From VRUE01 sp963819755 (GTDB lineage Bacteria > Actinomycetota > Thermoleophilia > Solirubrobacterales > 70-9): a stretch of 64,000 bases of DNA. Position 1 is the stretch's first letter, and each line of letters starts with the position of its first letter. The translations under genes and the position numbers were made by a program. Under the pieces are notes generated by a model. The model was not told where the DNA came from. It was given only the letters and a program-made list of their open reading frames with translations, and ran no database searches. The DNA is taken from assembly GCA_963819755.1 (NCBI GenBank), contig CAWFXB010000002.1:1054001-1118000 (forward strand), in the 5' to 3' direction. Positions 49,502 through 57,880 of the stretch are shown in pieces.

Positions 49502-50677
49502 ATGATCGCCGACCTCCACGCGCATTACCCGATGCGCGTCATCAACGACATGGACCCGGAGACGACGGCCAGGTTGATGAAAACGCCGGGGCCGGCGATC
49601 CGCGATCGTATCCAGGCGCTGGTCCTGAAAATCGCCAACAGGCTCGGCAACTACCCCAGCTGGGACGGGACCTACCGGGTCACCCCCGAGACCCTGCGCG
49701 AGGGCGGAGTCGGGTTGGCGATGTCGGTCCTCCTCGGGCCGTTCGACGAAATGGACCTCGACACGCACTACGCCGCCCCGCCGGAGGCCGGCTACTTCCC
49801 CCACCTGACCGCGAGCATCGAAGCGGTCGAGCGGGAGGTGGCGACGCAGGACCGGTCGCAGCTGCGCCTGGTCCACGACCGGGCGGAGTTGGACGCCTGC
49901 ATCGCCGCCGGGGCTACGGCGCTGGTCCACGCCGTCGAGGGGGGCTGCCTCCTCGGCGACACGGACGCCGAAATCGAAGCCAACTGCGCCGAGCTGGCGA
50001 AGAGAGGCGTCGGCTACGTCACGGTCGCGCACCTCTTCTTCCGCCAGGTGGCCACCAATGCCAACGCGCTGCCCTTCATGCCGGACCCGGTCTATGACTT
50101 CTTCTTCCCACAGCGAGGGAAAGACAGGCTCACCCCGCGCGGCGAGGCAGTCGTGCGCGGTCTGGTCGAGAACCGCATCCTCATCGACCTCAGCCACATG
50201 GACCCGGGCGGGATCTGGGAGACCTTCGCGCTGCTCGACGAGATCGATCCCGACAGCGAGGTGCCGGTGATCTCGACCCATGCCGGCTACCGCTTCGGCA
50301 AGCAGCAGTACATGTGCGACGAGGAGATCCTGCTCCAGATAAAGCGCCGCAAGGGAGTCGTCGGCCTGATCATGGCCCAGCATCAGCTCAACGACGGGAT
50401 TCGCAAGAAGGAGACGACCACGCTCGAGGAATCGCTCCAGGTCATCTACACACACATCGACAAGATCGCCGAGATCACGGGCGGCTACGAGCAGGTCGCC
50501 CTCGGCACCGATTTCGACGGCTTCATCAAACCGACGATGGGCGGCTTGAAAGACGCGTCGGACCTGAGGCATCTCGAGGCGGCGCTGCGCGAGCACTACG
50601 GCGACGAGAACGCCGAACGCATGATGTTCAAGAACGCCCTCGGGGTGCTGCAGAGAATCTGGCCGAAGGCTGCCTAG
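49502..50677 (+). CDS. Peptidase M19 (membrane dipeptidase family)
   Basis: The 391-residue protein has the renal dipeptidase metal pattern: DLHAH at the start, the bridging Glu in HAVEGG, His in DLSHMD, His in STHAG and Asp in GTDFDG. Length fits the family. These enzymes cleave dipeptides with a C-terminal free amino group, including cell-wall D-amino-acid dipeptides. No signal peptide is present, so it acts in the cytoplasm. A putative leaderless promoter lies upstream. Its stop overlaps the convergent lipA gene by 4 bp. Confidence 0.88.
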   Translation: MIADLHAHYPMRVINDMDPETTARLMKTPGPAIRDRIQALVLKIANRLGNYPSWDGTYRVTPETLREGGVGLAMSVLLGPFDEMDLDTHYAAPPEAGYFPHLTASIEAVEREVATQDRSQLRLVHDRAELDACIAAGATALVHAVEGGCLLGDTDAEIEANCAELAKRGVGYVTVAHLFFRQVATNANALPFMPDPVYDFFFPQRGKDRLTPRGEAVVRGLVENRILIDLSHMDPGGIWETFALLDEIDPDSEVPVISTHAGYRFGKQQYMCDEEILLQIKRRKGVVGLIMAQHQLNDGIRKKETTTLEESLQVIYTHIDKIAEITGGYEQVALGTDFDGFIKPTMGGLKDASDLRHLEAALREHYGDENAERMMFKNALGVLQRIWPKAA

Positions 50678-51633
50678 CCGACGGCTGCCGGTTGCGGCAG
50701 GTTCTGATCGGCGTGGTAGCTGCTGCGGACCAGCGGCCCGGCGGCGACCGACTCGAAGCCCATCGCGTAGGCCTCGCGCTCGAGCGCCTCGAACTCCTCG
50801 GGGTGCCAGTAGCGCTCGATCGGCAGGTGGTTCTCGGTCGGCCGGAGATACTGGCCGACGGTCAGCACCTGAACGCGGTGCTCGCGCAGGATGCCGAAGG
50901 TCTCGACCATCTCCTCGAAGGACTCGCCCAGACCGACCATCAGCCCCGACTTGGTGACGACGCCGGCGCCGCCCATCTCCTTCGCCATCCGCAGCACCCG
51001 TGCCGAGCGCAGGAACTTGGAGCCGCGGCGTGCCTTCGGGTAGAGGCGCGGCACCGTCTCGACGTTGTGGTTGAAGACGTCGGGACGCTCGTGGATCACC
51101 TTCGCCAGCGGCATCTCCTGGCCGCGGAAGTCGGGGGTGAGGATCTCGACCTTGCAGCCGGGGGCCTGCATCCGGATCGAGCGGATCACGCCGACGAAGG
51201 CGCTCGCCCCGTAGTCGGGCAGGTCGTCGCGGTCGACCGAGGTGACGACGGCGTGGCGCAGCCCCATCTTCTTCACCTGGTTGGCGACGCGCAGCGGCTC
51301 CAGCGGGTCGTTCCAGCTCGGCACCCCCGTCTTCACGTTGCAGAAGCCGCAGCGGCGGGTGCAGACGTCGCCGAGGATCATGAAGGTCGCCGTGCCGCGC
51401 TCCCAGCACTCGCCGACGTTGGGGCAGTTGGCCTCCTCGCAGACGGTGTGCAGGTTGTCGCTGCCGATCGTCGCCTTCAGCCGTCGGTAGGTCGGTCCGC
51501 CCGGCGCCGGCACCTTCAGCCAGGGCGGCTTGCGGGCACGACGGAAGGGGACGGCGCCGTCGCCCTCGGCCGCGGTCCCGCCCGGCTTGGCGCGGGAGCG
51601 GGTGACGTGGACGCGCTCGACGATCTCGGTCAT
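50674..51633 (-). CDS. lipA: Lipoyl synthase (LipA)
   Basis: The 319-residue protein has the auxiliary cluster motif CEEANCPNVGEC and the radical SAM motif CTRRCGFC, the hallmarks of lipoyl synthase. Further features are VVTSVDRDDLPDYGA, HNVETVPRLYPKARRGS, TKSGLMVGLGE, and the C-terminal PLVRSSYHADQ with the Ser that binds a cluster. It inserts two sulphur atoms into the octanoyl chain on E2 proteins. The ATG at 51633 overlaps the lipB stop (4 bp), so lipB-lipA is an operon. It serves the dehydrogenase encoded 5 kb away. Confidence 0.95.
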   Translation of the reverse strand: MTEIVERVHVTRSRAKPGGTAAEGDGAVPFRRARKPPWLKVPAPGGPTYRRLKATIGSDNLHTVCEEANCPNVGECWERGTATFMILGDVCTRRCGFCNVKTGVPSWNDPLEPLRVANQVKKMGLRHAVVTSVDRDDLPDYGASAFVGVIRSIRMQAPGCKVEILTPDFRGQEMPLAKVIHERPDVFNHNVETVPRLYPKARRGSKFLRSARVLRMAKEMGGAGVVTKSGLMVGLGESFEEMVETFGILREHRVQVLTVGQYLRPTENHLPIERYWHPEEFEALEREAYAMGFESVAAGPLVRSSYHADQNLPQPAAVG

Positions 51634-52364
51634 GCGATCCCGAGCCTAGCGCTGTCGAGGCCCAGGGCTCCCGGCTCGGTAGTGGTGGCCGTGCGCTCGA
51701 AGACCTCGCCGTAGCGCGCGGCAAGGGTGTCGGCGAAGGCGCTGAGGTCCTGCTCGGCGCCCAGCTCGCGGCCGAGCGAGGTGACCCGGCAGTTGTCGAT
51801 CCCGCAGGGGACGATCCACTCGAACGGCTGCAGGTCGTTGTTGACGTTGATCGCCAGCCCGTGGGTGGTGACGCCACGGCTGACGTGGACGCCGATCGAG
51901 CCGATCTTTCGCGCCGCGTCGATGCCGACCTTCGGCCCGGGTGTCTCTCCCTCGGTCCAGACGCCGGTCAGGCCCTCGATCGTGCCCGCCGCGACGCCGT
52001 GTTCGTCCAGAGCCCCGATCGCCACCTGCTCCAGCCGCCGCACGTACTCGTGGACGTCGTCGCCGTAGGGCTTCAGCGAGACGATCGGGTAGGCGACCAG
52101 TTGCCCGGGACCGTGGTAGGTGACCCGGCCGCCACGATCGGTGTCGTGGACTTCGATTCCCTGCATCTCATACCACTGGCGTTGCATCGGCAGCTCGTCG
52201 TCAGTGGAGCGGCGTCCGCGCGTGTAGACCGGTGGGTGCTCCAGCAGCAGCAGCACGTCTGAGACCTCGCCCTCCTGGCGCGCACTCGCCAGCCAGCGCT
52301 GGGCGACCAGCGCCTCCTCGTAGGGGACGACCCCACAGCGGACCACCAGGATTTCTTTAGTCAC
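51630..52364 (-). CDS. lipB: Octanoyltransferase (LipB)
   Basis: The 244-residue protein has the LipB motifs GGRVTYHGPGQLVAYPI, KVGIDAARKIGSIGVHVSRGVTTHGLAINV and the catalytic Cys in IVPCGIDNCRVTSLG. It moves an octanoyl group from acyl carrier protein to a lysine of lipoyl domains. The start is GTG 52364. It leads the lipB-lipA operon; the intergenic gap to the divergent membrane protein is only 15 to 48 bases, depending on that gene's start. Confidence 0.93.
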   Translation of the reverse strand: MTKEILVVRCGVVPYEEALVAQRWLASARQEGEVSDVLLLLEHPPVYTRGRRSTDDELPMQRQWYEMQGIEVHDTDRGGRVTYHGPGQLVAYPIVSLKPYGDDVHEYVRRLEQVAIGALDEHGVAAGTIEGLTGVWTEGETPGPKVGIDAARKIGSIGVHVSRGVTTHGLAINVNNDLQPFEWIVPCGIDNCRVTSLGRELGAEQDLSAFADTLAARYGEVFERTATTTEPGALGLDSARLGIA

Positions 52365-52379
52365 CCTTGAAATCCTCGC

Positions 52380-54044
52380 ATGCGGCCGCCCTATCCTTTG
52401 CGGCCCCCGCCGATGGCCCCTCTCCAGTCAAAGCTGCTCCTCCGACACGACTGGCTTCCGGCCGTGGCGCTCAGCGCCGCTCTGGCCGCGGCGATGCTCG
52501 CCTGGAACCCACAGGTCGGCGACCTCGCCGCCCAGGTCTTCCGCACCGAGCTGTTCCAACGCGGCGGCCTGGCGATCTGGAACGGCAGCTGGTACGGCGG
52601 CCACTACACCCTCACCTACAGCGTCCTCTTCCCGCCGCTGGCCGCCCTGCTCGGCCCGCGCCTGGTCGGTGCAATCGCCGTGATCGCATCCTCCTACTTC
52701 TTCGACCGCCTAGTCCGTGACCATTGGGGAGAGGCGGCACGCTGGGCGACGCTCTGGTTCGCCGCCGGCGTGGTGACGCTGCTCGCCGACGGCCAGCTCA
52801 CCTTCGCCCTCGGCGTCTCCTTCGGTCTCGCCGCGCTGCGCTGCCTGCAGCTGCGCAGGCCGGGCCCGGCGCTGGTTGCGGGGGCGGCCTGCGCGCTGTC
52901 GAGCCCGGTCGCTGCTGCCTTTCTCGCCGGCGTGATCCTGGCCGGCACCCTGCCGCGCGATCGCCGCACACACCTCGCCGCGATCTGGGTCGCCTGCCTG
53001 GCTCTCGCGCTCGTCCTTGTTCCCAACCTCGCTTTCCCCGAATCGGGGGAATTCCCCTTCGCCTTCTCCTCCTATGTGGCGATCCCGCTCTGGTGCGGTG
53101 GGGCGCTGCTGCTGACCCGCGGCTTGGCGGTGGAGGAGAGGCAGCTGCGCCGCGTGCTCATCGCCTACGTGCTGGCGGCGACCGTGCTCGTGCTCGCACC
53201 GAACCCGATGGGCGGCAACGCCGTTCGTCTCGGCGCCCTCTTCGGCGGACCCGTCCTGGCCGCGGTCATGCTCGCCCACCGGCCGCGCCTCTCACGCGCC
53301 TCGATGCTGTTGCTCTCGTTGACGCTGGCGGGCGGCCTCTACTGGCAGGTGACGGCGAGCGTCAACCAGATCGCCCGCAGCGTCGGCGACCCCTCGACCG
53401 CCTCGACCTACTTCACCCCGGTCGCCACCTGGCTGCGTGGCCACGACGGCAGCGCCGCCCGGATCGAGGTGCCGCCGACGGCGAACCACTGGGAGTCGGC
53501 ATACCTGGCGCCCGGCTTCGAACTGGCCCGCGGCTGGCTGCGCCAGCTCGACACGACGCGCGACGACATCTTCTATGACGGCGAAGCGGCGCTCACCGAT
53601 CGGGCCTACCGAACCTGGTTGCACGAAAACGCAATCCGCTACGTGGCGCTGCCCGATGCGCCGCTCGACTACTCCTCGGTCGCCGAGCGCCGCCTGATCC
53701 TCAGCAACCCGCCCTACCTCGAGCCCCGTTGGAGCGATGCCCACTGGCGCGTCTACGAGGTGCGCGACCCGGCGCCGCTGGTGCAGCCGCTCGGCACCGG
53801 AGCGGCCCACATCCGTTCGGTAGGCCACAGCGGCTTCGCCCTCGACGTGGCCCGCCCCGGTGAGTTCCTCGTCCGCGTCGCCTTCACGCCCTACTGGTCG
53901 ATCGAACGCGGCAACGGCTGCCTGGTCCGCCACGGCGAGTGGACCTTGGCTCGGGCGAGCCACCCTGGCATCTTCCGGGTCGCCGCCGACTTCTCGCTGG
54001 GCCGGGCCTGGAACGCGGTGACCGGAGCGAGGAAGACGTGCTGA
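52380..54044 (+). CDS. Large polytopic membrane protein, glycosyltransferase-like
   Basis: The 554-residue protein has about ten TM segments in its first 340 residues, and a hydrophilic, probably extracytoplasmic C-terminal half from about residue 340. Loop 1 has the LQWNPQVGDLAAQVFRTELFQRGGLAIWNGSWYGGHY stretch (read as AWNPQVGDLAAQ), with acidic residues reminiscent of GT-C glycosyltransferases. The C-terminal part (YRTWLHENAIRYVALPDAPLDYSS) matches a family of uncharacterised actinobacterial membrane proteins. Substrate and reaction are unknown. ATG 52413 is an alternative start 11 codons in. Confidence 0.7.
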   Translation: MRPPYPLRPPPMAPLQSKLLLRHDWLPAVALSAALAAAMLAWNPQVGDLAAQVFRTELFQRGGLAIWNGSWYGGHYTLTYSVLFPPLAALLGPRLVGAIAVIASSYFFDRLVRDHWGEAARWATLWFAAGVVTLLADGQLTFALGVSFGLAALRCLQLRRPGPALVAGAACALSSPVAAAFLAGVILAGTLPRDRRTHLAAIWVACLALALVLVPNLAFPESGEFPFAFSSYVAIPLWCGGALLLTRGLAVEERQLRRVLIAYVLAATVLVLAPNPMGGNAVRLGALFGGPVLAAVMLAHRPRLSRASMLLLSLTLAGGLYWQVTASVNQIARSVGDPSTASTYFTPVATWLRGHDGSAARIEVPPTANHWESAYLAPGFELARGWLRQLDTTRDDIFYDGEAALTDRAYRTWLHENAIRYVALPDAPLDYSSVAERRLILSNPPYLEPRWSDAHWRVYEVRDPAPLVQPLGTGAAHIRSVGHSGFALDVARPGEFLVRVAFTPYWSIERGNGCLVRHGEWTLARASHPGIFRVAADFSLGRAWNAVTGARKTC

Positions 54045-54060
54045 GCCCGGTCGGCCGTCG

Positions 54061-55599
54061 TCAGGGCTGACCGGGCGGCAGGCCGGCGTCGCGCATCGCC
54101 AGGGCGAATTGCGCGAATTCGTGCTGGAAGTGGTGCAGTTCGAGGTGATGGCCGGCGCCGTCCGGTGCAGCCGAGGGCCCGTTGTCGGCCCGCCGGGCAG
54201 CGTGCGCCTCGGCCCGCCAGGCGGTCATTTCATGGTGCAGCTGGCCGCGCCCCTCGATCTCGGTGCGGGGCGCGTCTTCCAGGAGGACGCCGAGGTGTGG
54301 CGCTTTGCGCACTCGTTCGGGCATCGCTTGCAGGGCATGCTCCGGATTGGCAGCGAAGCGGCGCAGGATCGTCGCAATCAGGCTGGTGTGTTCGAAGGTT
54401 TCGTGAGAGGGGGCGTTCTGCACCCTCGGACCGACGACCAAGGCCGGAACCCTGACGCCCAGCGTCGCGTAGCCGGAGCCGTCGTCGACCGACGGCGGCG
54501 GTGGTGTGACGTGGTCGTAGAAGCCGCCGTGCTCGTCATAGACGACCACCAGCACGGTGTCCTCCCAATTGGGACTGTTGGCGAGTGCCTCGTAGACTTC
54601 GAGTACCAGCGCCTGTCCGGCCTTGACGTCTGACGGTGGGTGGTCGTCGTTCGAGTTGGGGTCGTTGATGCTGAGGTCGATGAAGTTGGGGTCGATCCAG
54701 GAGACGTCGCGAAGCTGACCTTTGGCGGCGTCGTCGAGGAAGCTGTCGTGGCCGACGATCGCCGACTCGAGTGCTCGCGTCTCCAGGCTCAGCTTCTTGC
54801 GGTTGAAGTAGGCGAAGTTGTCGCGGTTGATGTGGCGAAAGTCCCGATAGAGCCCGTCAACCGCGCGCAGCGTGGCCGGATCGTGGGAGTACCAGCGCCA
54901 CTGCGAGTCGTGCAGCTGGCGGGTGAAGGCCGGGACGTCGAAGATCGGCGCCCCGTCCAGCCCGCCGACGACGGGCAGGCCCTTGATCTCCCGCAGCAGA
55001 TCGCCCAGCGGTCCCGGCTTGTGACCCAAGGACGGCCCTGCTTGGCCGGCGATCGAGTAGAGGCGGTTGGGCCAGGTGTCGCCAGGGATCGATGAGTGCC
55101 AGGCGTCGCAGACGCAGAAGTTGTGAGCGAGGTGGCGGTAGACGGGTAGGTGCTGAGCGCCGTAATGCCCCATCGGCACTTTCAGATACTCCGAATCGAG
55201 CTCGATCGAGTTGCCTTCCTCGTCGGTGCGGGTTGTGGCGAAGTTCTTGACGAAGCCGGTGTTGTCGTCCTTCAACTGCTCGTGTACGCAGGTCGGCGAG
55301 TGGCAGGGATCGAGGATCTTCGCTTTGTGCCCGGGCGGTGGCGTGAAGTACGTCTCGCCTTTTCCCCATTCGAACGGTGTGCATGGCTCGGGGGGTCGAT
55401 TGTTCGGGTAGGGATTCGGTTTCGCCGAACCGAGGCCGTCGACTTCGAGGCCTTCCAACTCGAGGAATCCGAGCATCTGGTCGAAGGATCGGTTCTCCAT
55501 CATCAGCACGACGACGTGTTTGACTGCCTGCAGGCGCGCGAGGCTCTGCTGGGCATTGGCGACTGGCGCCGTCTCCGCTGGCGACGGTTGTGAGTTCAC
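54061..55599 (-). CDS. Phospholipase C / acid phosphatase family (phosphoesterase) protein
   Basis: The 512-residue protein has the non-haemolytic phospholipase C/AcpA core: VVVLMMENRSFDQMLGFL at the start, then HSSIPGDTWPNRL, the WIDPNF-type segment and VLVVVYDEHGGFYDHVTPPPP near the centre, then GVRVPALVVGPRV. The conserved Glu, Asn, Asp and His residues that bind metal are present. Most relatives are exported by Tat; this one lacks a signal peptide and starts with a Gln/Ala-rich helix. The stop is just after a His-rich tail. It is translationally coupled (ATGA) to the preceding 4-TM gene. Confidence 0.85.
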   Translation of the reverse strand: MNSQPSPAETAPVANAQQSLARLQAVKHVVVLMMENRSFDQMLGFLELEGLEVDGLGSAKPNPYPNNRPPEPCTPFEWGKGETYFTPPPGHKAKILDPCHSPTCVHEQLKDDNTGFVKNFATTRTDEEGNSIELDSEYLKVPMGHYGAQHLPVYRHLAHNFCVCDAWHSSIPGDTWPNRLYSIAGQAGPSLGHKPGPLGDLLREIKGLPVVGGLDGAPIFDVPAFTRQLHDSQWRWYSHDPATLRAVDGLYRDFRHINRDNFAYFNRKKLSLETRALESAIVGHDSFLDDAAKGQLRDVSWIDPNFIDLSINDPNSNDDHPPSDVKAGQALVLEVYEALANSPNWEDTVLVVVYDEHGGFYDHVTPPPPSVDDGSGYATLGVRVPALVVGPRVQNAPSHETFEHTSLIATILRRFAANPEHALQAMPERVRKAPHLGVLLEDAPRTEIEGRGQLHHEMTAWRAEAHAARRADNGPSAAPDGAGHHLELHHFQHEFAQFALAMRDAGLPPGQP

Positions 55600-56318
55600 G
55601 CGGACCCGCCTACGGAAGGGGGGACAGTCTGGGCGATTCCTTCCTCACGAGCCTGCTGGCCCGCGGTTTTGACCGCCTCGGCAACCTCTGGACCCTTTTC
55701 TTCGGCTGCTTCTTGCATCGCCGCCTTTTCCTGTTTGGAGATCTTCAGTTCATTTGCTTTGACGGCGGCCTCTCCTACCGCCGCCTCGGACTTGGTGTTG
55801 CTGTCGGAGGAGATCTTGATTCCGAGGTAGGCGCCGGTGACCGCTGAGATGACCCCGAAGGCCGAGGAGCTGACCGCGACGATCGAGCTGCTCTTATTTC
55901 CGAGTTGCGTGAGAGTGACCACCGCCAGTGCCGCCACCGCGGTGACCCCGGTGACCACGGCGATCAAACCGCCGACTTCTCTGATCGGGTTCCCACCGGT
56001 GCCCGCGGAGCCGCTTCCACCGTCGCTACGCACCGCGGCGATCGCCCCCCAACCGAGCAGCAGTATCCCCGCCCCGAAAAACACCCCTCCGAGCGGCCTC
56101 AGGCTGACGCCGAGCACCGAGGCATTGCTGTCCTTGAGGGCAAAGGCGAGAATGGCGCCAACCAGAGCGAGAAGGAAGCCGATTCCCACCATGTAGTTGG
56201 TTTTCTTTGCGGCCTTCTCGGCTTTCAGTGCCGCAGCTTGAGCCCCCTGCGCGGCCGCTTCGGCGCTCTGCGTGGCGGCCGCGGCCTGGGTGATCGCCTC
56301 TTGGAGCGTTTCAGCCAC
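55596..56318 (-). CDS. Four-TM protein of unknown function with helical ends
   Basis: The 240-residue protein starts with an Ala/Gln-rich amphipathic helix (LQEAITQAAAATQSAEAAAQ), then four TM segments (about 43-62, 75-95, 118-140 and 150-168), and a charged helical C-terminus (LKISKQEKAAMQEAAEEKGPEV). No family is recognised. The gene overlaps the phospholipase-like gene by 4 bp (ATGA), so a joint membrane-linked function is likely. It could anchor or regulate that enzyme, which has no signal peptide. The role is inference. Confidence 0.7.
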   Translation of the reverse strand: MAETLQEAITQAAAATQSAEAAAQGAQAAALKAEKAAKKTNYMVGIGFLLALVGAILAFALKDSNASVLGVSLRPLGGVFFGAGILLLGWGAIAAVRSDGGSGSAGTGGNPIREVGGLIAVVTGVTAVAALAVVTLTQLGNKSSSIVAVSSSAFGVISAVTGAYLGIKISSDSNTKSEAAVGEAAVKANELKISKQEKAAMQEAAEEKGPEVAEAVKTAGQQAREEGIAQTVPPSVGGSA

Positions 56319-56450
56319 CTGCCGCCCCCCGCCTGTGGAGATTCAACATCGCGCCACCATTTCAGATGGTCGCTGACTACACAAGTGTTTCTCAGTACAC
56401 AGTGGTATTTAGGTGGAGTCGGCGTTCAAGGCCCCATCCTTCGGATCGGG

Positions 56451-57716
56451 TCAGAGCGCGAGTGAAAGTGGCTCTTCGAGCAGCGCTCGGATGCGAGCGA
56501 GGAACTCGGCCGCGGGGGCGCCGTAGAGGATGCGGTGGTCGCAGGCGAGGTCGACCTGCATCAGGTGGGCGGTGGAGATCTCGCCGTCGTGGACGACCGG
56601 TCGCTCGACGATCGCGCCGACGGCGAGGATCGCCGCCTGCGGAGGGTTGATCACGGCCGAGAAGCCGTCGATCCCGTACATCCCCAGGTTGGAGACGGTG
56701 AAGGTGGCGCCGGAGAGCTCCGGCGGCGTGATCTGCCCCTCGCGCACTTTGCCGGCCAGCGCCCGCGACTCGGAGGCGACCTGCCGCAGTCCCTTGCGAT
56801 CGGCGTCGAACACCGTGGGGACGACAAGCGCGTCCTCCGCCGCCACAGCGACCCCGACGTTCACCCGTGAATAGAGCTCGAAGCGCCCATCCCGGTAGGC
56901 CCCATTGGCCCGCGGGTGCTCTCGCAGCGCCAGCGCACAGGCCTTGACGACCATGTCGTTGAAGGAAGGCACGATGTCGCCAGGCAGCGCCCGAGCCTTG
57001 ACCATTTCTCGCCCGGCAACCGCCTCGCTCATGTCGACCGTCGCCCGCAGGTAGAAGTGTGGCGCGGTCGCCTTCGACTCGGACATCCGTCGCGAGATCA
57101 CCTGCTGCGTCTTCGACAGCTCTTCGTAAGACACTTGGCCCTTGGCCGTTTCGGCCGCGGGCCCCGCTGCGACGGAGGGGGTGTCCGGCCGGGTGCTGGG
57201 TTCCTCGCCGGACGGTTGTGCGTCTCTCTCGGACTCGCCTGGGCGAGGAACAGGACGCCGCGCCCGCCCGGACACCCCCTCCGTCGCGTCACCCGCGGAC
57301 GGCGCTTGCTCGACGTCAGCTTTCACGATCCGACCGCCCGGCCCCGATCCGTGGAGCTGGCTCAGATCAAGCTTCCGTTCCTCAGCGATCCGGCGTGCCA
57401 GGGGAGAAGCTTTCGTCCTGTGCCCATCGTCAGCTTCAACAGGCTTAGAAGCTGGCGTCTTCTCGGGAGGCGGCGAGCTGTCACTGTCGCCGATGCGCGC
57501 AATGACGCTGCCGATGGGAAGCGTCTCGCCCTCCTCCGCAACTATCTCCGTAAGCGTCCCGGCGATGTCGGCTTCATAGGCCATGTTCGCCTTGTCCGTC
57601 TCGATTTCCACCAGCTCATCGCCCACCGCGATCTCATCGCCTACAGCTTTCAGCCACTGAAGAACCGTCCCCTCCTCCATCGAATCGGACAATCTAGGCA
57701 TGACCACGTCAGCCAT
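56451..57716 (-). CDS. pdhC: 2-oxo acid dehydrogenase E2 (dihydrolipoamide acyltransferase)
   Basis: The 421-residue protein has a lipoyl domain (about 1-75) with the lipoylated Lys in IETDKANMAYE, a flexible linker with a palindromic element, a peripheral subunit-binding domain (SPLARRIAEERKLDLSQLHGSGPGGRIVKADVE) and the acyltransferase core. The core has VGVAVAAEDALVVPTV and the C-terminal DHRILYG. The usual DHRxxDG has Tyr for Asp; the His is kept, and similar variants occur in related bacteria. It accepts acyl groups from E1 and passes them to CoA. ATG 57716. It lies last in the lpd, DsbA-like, E1alpha, E1beta, E2 operon. Confidence 0.92.
   Translation of the reverse strand: MADVVMPRLSDSMEEGTVLQWLKAVGDEIAVGDELVEIETDKANMAYEADIAGTLTEIVAEEGETLPIGSVIARIGDSDSSPPPEKTPASKPVEADDGHRTKASPLARRIAEERKLDLSQLHGSGPGGRIVKADVEQAPSAGDATEGVSGRARRPVPRPGESERDAQPSGEEPSTRPDTPSVAAGPAAETAKGQVSYEELSKTQQVISRRMSESKATAPHFYLRATVDMSEAVAGREMVKARALPGDIVPSFNDMVVKACALALREHPRANGAYRDGRFELYSRVNVGVAVAAEDALVVPTVFDADRKGLRQVASESRALAGKVREGQITPPELSGATFTVSNLGMYGIDGFSAVINPPQAAILAVGAIVERPVVHDGEISTAHLMQVDLACDHRILYGAPAAEFLARIRALLEEPLSLAL
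57169..57287. repeat. In-frame palindromic element inside the E2 linker
   Basis: Arms 57169-57188 and 57268-57287 are perfect 20-bp inverted repeats, beginning GCGACGGAGGGGG and ending TGTCCGG. A second, inner pair with 10-bp arms (GTTCCTCGCC/GGCGAGGAAC) lies around 57200-57250. The element of about 119 bp keeps the E2 frame open and codes for part of the linker, roughly between the subunit-binding domain and the catalytic core. It resembles the palindromic element between E1beta and E2. Confidence 0.7.
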
Positions 57717-57737
57717 TGGCGGCCCTTTCGAATGCGT

Positions 57738-57880
57738 TACGAAGCGAGGATTGGGGGTGCCTCGGCAGTGCCTCGCGAAGCGGCCCCGGCTGGGTGGTTC
57801 CCGCCGCGAAGCGGCACCAAATTCCACCGCCGAAGGCGGTGGCGGGCAGCTGACGAGGCACCCCCAATCCTCGCGTCATA
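57738..57880. repeat. MITE-like palindromic element between E1beta and E2
   Basis: A 21-bp perfect inverted repeat (57744-57764 and 57854-57874) forms the ends of a 143-bp element that is flanked by TA on both sides (57738-57739 and 57879-57880). Inside are small GAA-loop hairpins, such as CCACCGCC-GAA-GGCGGTGG and GCCGC-GAA-GCGGC. The repeat extends outward with a few mismatches. It sits against the E1beta stop codon. TA-flanked inverted repeats are typical of Tc1/mariner or IS630-type MITEs. No transposase is present. Confidence 0.65.
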
